From Neobacillus niacini NBRC 15566 (GTDB taxonomy: Bacteria; Bacillota; Bacilli; Bacillales; Cytobacillaceae): 64,000 nt of DNA. Location of the stretch: assembly GCF_001591505.1 (NCBI RefSeq), contig NZ_BCVA01000007.1:62001-126000 (forward strand), read 5' to 3'. The position numbers and the translations under genes are program-made. Below the pieces are notes generated by a model, which was given only the letters and a program-made list of their open reading frames with translations, made no database searches and was not told the DNA's origin. Positions 62,188 through 64,000 of this stretch are shown in pieces. How positions within the stretch are numbered: position 1 is the first letter of the stretch; every line of letters starts with the position of its first letter.

Positions 62188-62234
62188 TTTTTTGCTGTGT
62201 TAAAGGTTATGGTTGATGTTATTCATTTTAAGAA

Positions 62235-62430
62235 TCTATATAGACGGAAAAATCTCTCTTAACTAGTAATAATTCATAAAAGTAGCCTATATAGACGGAG
62301 AGATTCCGCCTATTGACCTGAAATACGTGAAAACGGATAAGATTGCTGTGCTTAACCTGAAAACCTCCCCTTATTAACCCTGAAAAAGGCTCCATTCTGC
62401 ATTTAACCGGAAATTCTCCGCTTATTTTAC
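62235..62430. repeat. Dispersed CGGAA-TTCCG elements
   Basis: Copies at 62241-62260 (AGACGGAAAAATCTCTCTTA), 62293-62314 (core CGGAGAGATTCCGCC) and 62405-62428 (core CCGGAAATTCTCCGCTTATT). Same element as in 28594-28929. The remaining part of 62038-62570 shows nothing coding. Confidence 0.55.
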
Positions 62431-62570
62431 TTCGCTGGTTACTAGAGGGTAAATCAACATCCTTATTTAACATAGCCTATGTTTTTAAAAATGAGTTGCT
62501 TTGGAAATTTTAGCATTATTTTTACAGTATTTACAAAGAATATCCTTAACACATATCAAGGGGTCCAGTA

Positions 62571-64000
62571 ATGAAAAATATGGGGTTTAGGAAAAAAAGG
62601 GGGGATACTCCCAATATACAATTTAAGGAATCGATGAATTCACTTCCGGAAATCCCCCTAAATCCAAGTTTAGATATAAATATAGACATACTGAAATCCG
62701 CCTATAAAGATTGCGCTGACGTAGTATTCCGAGACTTTAGCATCAGCAGTGAGATTAACGCTGTTCTTCTTTACATAGATGGCCTTTCAAATACAGAAGA
62801 AATCGACCAGCATGTACTGATGCCGCTGATCCAGTTGAAAAACCCGATAGAGGGTCCGATATTTGAGCGAGTGAAAAAGGAAATTTCGGTATCAGATATC
62901 AAGGAATTCTCCACGATACCTGATATTTTTAAGCAGATTTCGATTGGCAACCCAATCATTTTGATTGAAAGACAAACAATGGGAATTTCGGTTGGCCTGC
63001 CGAAGTGGGAAAAACGCAGTATGAAGGAACCTGACGCAGAAACCGTCATCCGCGGTCCTAGGGAAGGGTTTGTTGAAACATTACGCGTGAACACCTCCCT
63101 ATTACGCAGGAAAATTCGTCATCCACTATTAAAAATGAAACAAATATCGATTGGCGGTTACACCGAAACACAAGTCATTGTGGCATATATCGAAGGATTA
63201 GCCGAAAACACTTTAGTAAATGAAGTTACCCATCGACTAAAGCGAATCAAGATGGATGGAATTTTAGAAAGCGGATATATTGAGGAAATGATCCAGGATA
63301 GCCCCCTTTCTCCTTTTCCGCAGCTATTAAACACGGAACGTCCGGATGTTGCTGCAGCATGTCTATTAGAAGGCCGTGTCATTATTTTAATTGATGGCAC
63401 TCCTTTTAGTCTTATTGCCCCCTGTACGTTTTCAAGTTTATTACAGGCACCCGAGGATTACTATAATCCATTTTACATCAGCACATTGATCCGTTGGCTG
63501 CGCTATATATTCTTTTTCATCGGTTTGCTTGCACCATCAGCGTATGTGGCGATCTTAACGTTTCATCAAGAAATGCTTCCAACCTCACTGCTCTTAACGA
63601 TCGCTCAAAGTCGTGAACAAATTCCCTTTCCCGCATTGGTTGAGGCGTTTATGATGGAAGTCACGTTTGAGGCACTAAGAGAAGCAGGTGTGAGATTGCC
63701 AAAACAAGTCGGAGCGGCTGTCAGTATTGTCGGTGCGCTCGTGATTGGGCAAGCAGCGACTGCGTCGGGTTTGGTTTCATCACCGATGGTTATGGTGGTG
63801 GCCATTACAGGTATCGCTTCGTTTCTAGTGCCAAGATATGCGGCCGGTATCACGATTCGACTACTCCGATTCCCAATCATGATTTTATCCGGTATGTTAG
63901 GTCTATTGGGCGTTATGCTTGGAATTACCACCATTGTTGCACACCTTTGTACACTGAAATCCTTTGGTGTACCCTATCTCAATTCGGCTGCAGGACTAAA
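62571..64000 (+). CDS. GerA-family spore germination receptor A subunit (partial)
   Basis: An open frame of 476 codons running off the window. The N-terminal about 300 residues are the cytosolic GerA domain (INAVLLYIDGLSNTEEID, VIRGPREGFVETLRVNTSLL with the conserved GPxExF-type motif, GRVIILIDGTPFSLIAP), followed by the membrane region (WLRYIFFFIGLLAPSAYVAI, GAAVSIVGALVIGQAA). A subunits of GerA, GerB and GerK receptors sense nutrients in the spore inner membrane. ATG 62571 follows AAGGGG. Full length would be about 480-520, so nearly all is present. Confidence 0.93.
   Translation, partial: MKNMGFRKKRGDTPNIQFKESMNSLPEIPLNPSLDINIDILKSAYKDCADVVFRDFSISSEINAVLLYIDGLSNTEEIDQHVLMPLIQLKNPIEGPIFERVKKEISVSDIKEFSTIPDIFKQISIGNPIILIERQTMGISVGLPKWEKRSMKEPDAETVIRGPREGFVETLRVNTSLLRRKIRHPLLKMKQISIGGYTETQVIVAYIEGLAENTLVNEVTHRLKRIKMDGILESGYIEEMIQDSPLSPFPQLLNTERPDVAAACLLEGRVIILIDGTPFSLIAPCTFSSLLQAPEDYYNPFYISTLIRWLRYIFFFIGLLAPSAYVAILTFHQEMLPTSLLLTIAQSREQIPFPALVEAFMMEVTFEALREAGVRLPKQVGAAVSIVGALVIGQAATASGLVSSPMVMVVAITGIASFLVPRYAAGITIRLLRFPIMILSGMLGLLGVMLGITTIVAHLCTLKSFGVPYLNSAAGL

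Overview
The window is low-GC, Gram-positive, spore-former DNA from the Bacillaceae. Evidence: strong GGAGG ribosome-binding sites with TTG/GTG starts, a GerA-type germination gene, a SigB-type promoter, CcpA (cre) sites and many Bacillus-type small proteins. The style recalls Neobacillus or a relative, but species cannot be fixed from the sequence. I saw no rRNA, tRNA, insertion sequence or CRISPR array.

Layout. 0-0.9 kb: the end of an acyl-CoA synthetase. 1.1-7.7 kb: a sensory operon (HAMP/GAF hybrid histidine kinase, CheR-type methyltransferase, REC-PAS-PAS histidine kinase, sugar-binding-type extracellular protein), followed by a TIM-barrel protein. 7.9-17.5 kb: ordinary accessory genes (two CBO0543-type membrane proteins, a CBS-domain stress protein with a SigB promoter, a glycine-zipper protein, a DUF421 protein, a degenerate M50-like membrane protein, a GNAT, a HAD-like protein with an altered motif I, a PrmA-like methyltransferase).

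17.7-31.4 kb: a meta-cleavage pathway for phenol-type aromatics. A regulator joins the XylR/DmpR-type aromatic sensor and V4R zinc domain to a PucR-type output. It sits before a two-component flavin monooxygenase, catechol 2,3-dioxygenase and an FAD-synthetase-like gene. Beyond a divergent IclR regulator come a second catechol dioxygenase, acetaldehyde dehydrogenase, 4-hydroxy-2-oxovalerate aldolase, two hydratase/decarboxylase paralogues, 4-oxalocrotonate tautomerase and a semialdehyde dehydrogenase. Together they form the complete 4-oxalocrotonate branch, giving pyruvate and acetyl-CoA. A cre site and a palindrome lie in the iclR intergenic region.

32-54 kb: a large sigma-54 regulon, the most interesting part of the window. 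Four -24/-12 promoters, each with upstream TGAAAC-type half-sites, surround one PrpR_N-PAS-AAA-Fis activator carrying GAFTGA. They drive (i) HyuA-HyuB plus an isochorismatase-fold amidase, (ii) MmgE/PrpD, acyl-CoA dehydrogenase, MaoC hydratase, class III CoA-transferase and a CitE-like lyase, (iii) on the minus strand, a nitrilase-type amidase with a second HyuA-HyuB pair, and (iv) an MFS carrier followed by a TRAP transporter. I read this as import and ring opening of a cyclic amide/imide or ureide, deamidation, and CoA-dependent breakdown of the acid. The substrate is not determined. A decayed DUF3291 fragment at 31.7 kb and the intact DUF3291 gene at 54.6 kb bracket this block.

54-64 kb: miscellaneous genes (SnoaL-like, DUF3291, LysM-SPOR, SEC-C protein, a 53-bp tandem hairpin repeat, a frameshifted Bacillus-type gene, VTT membrane protein, YqcI/YcgG protein, isochorismatase, GNAT, a 60-residue protein with a cre site) and the start of a GerA-family germination gene cut by the window end.
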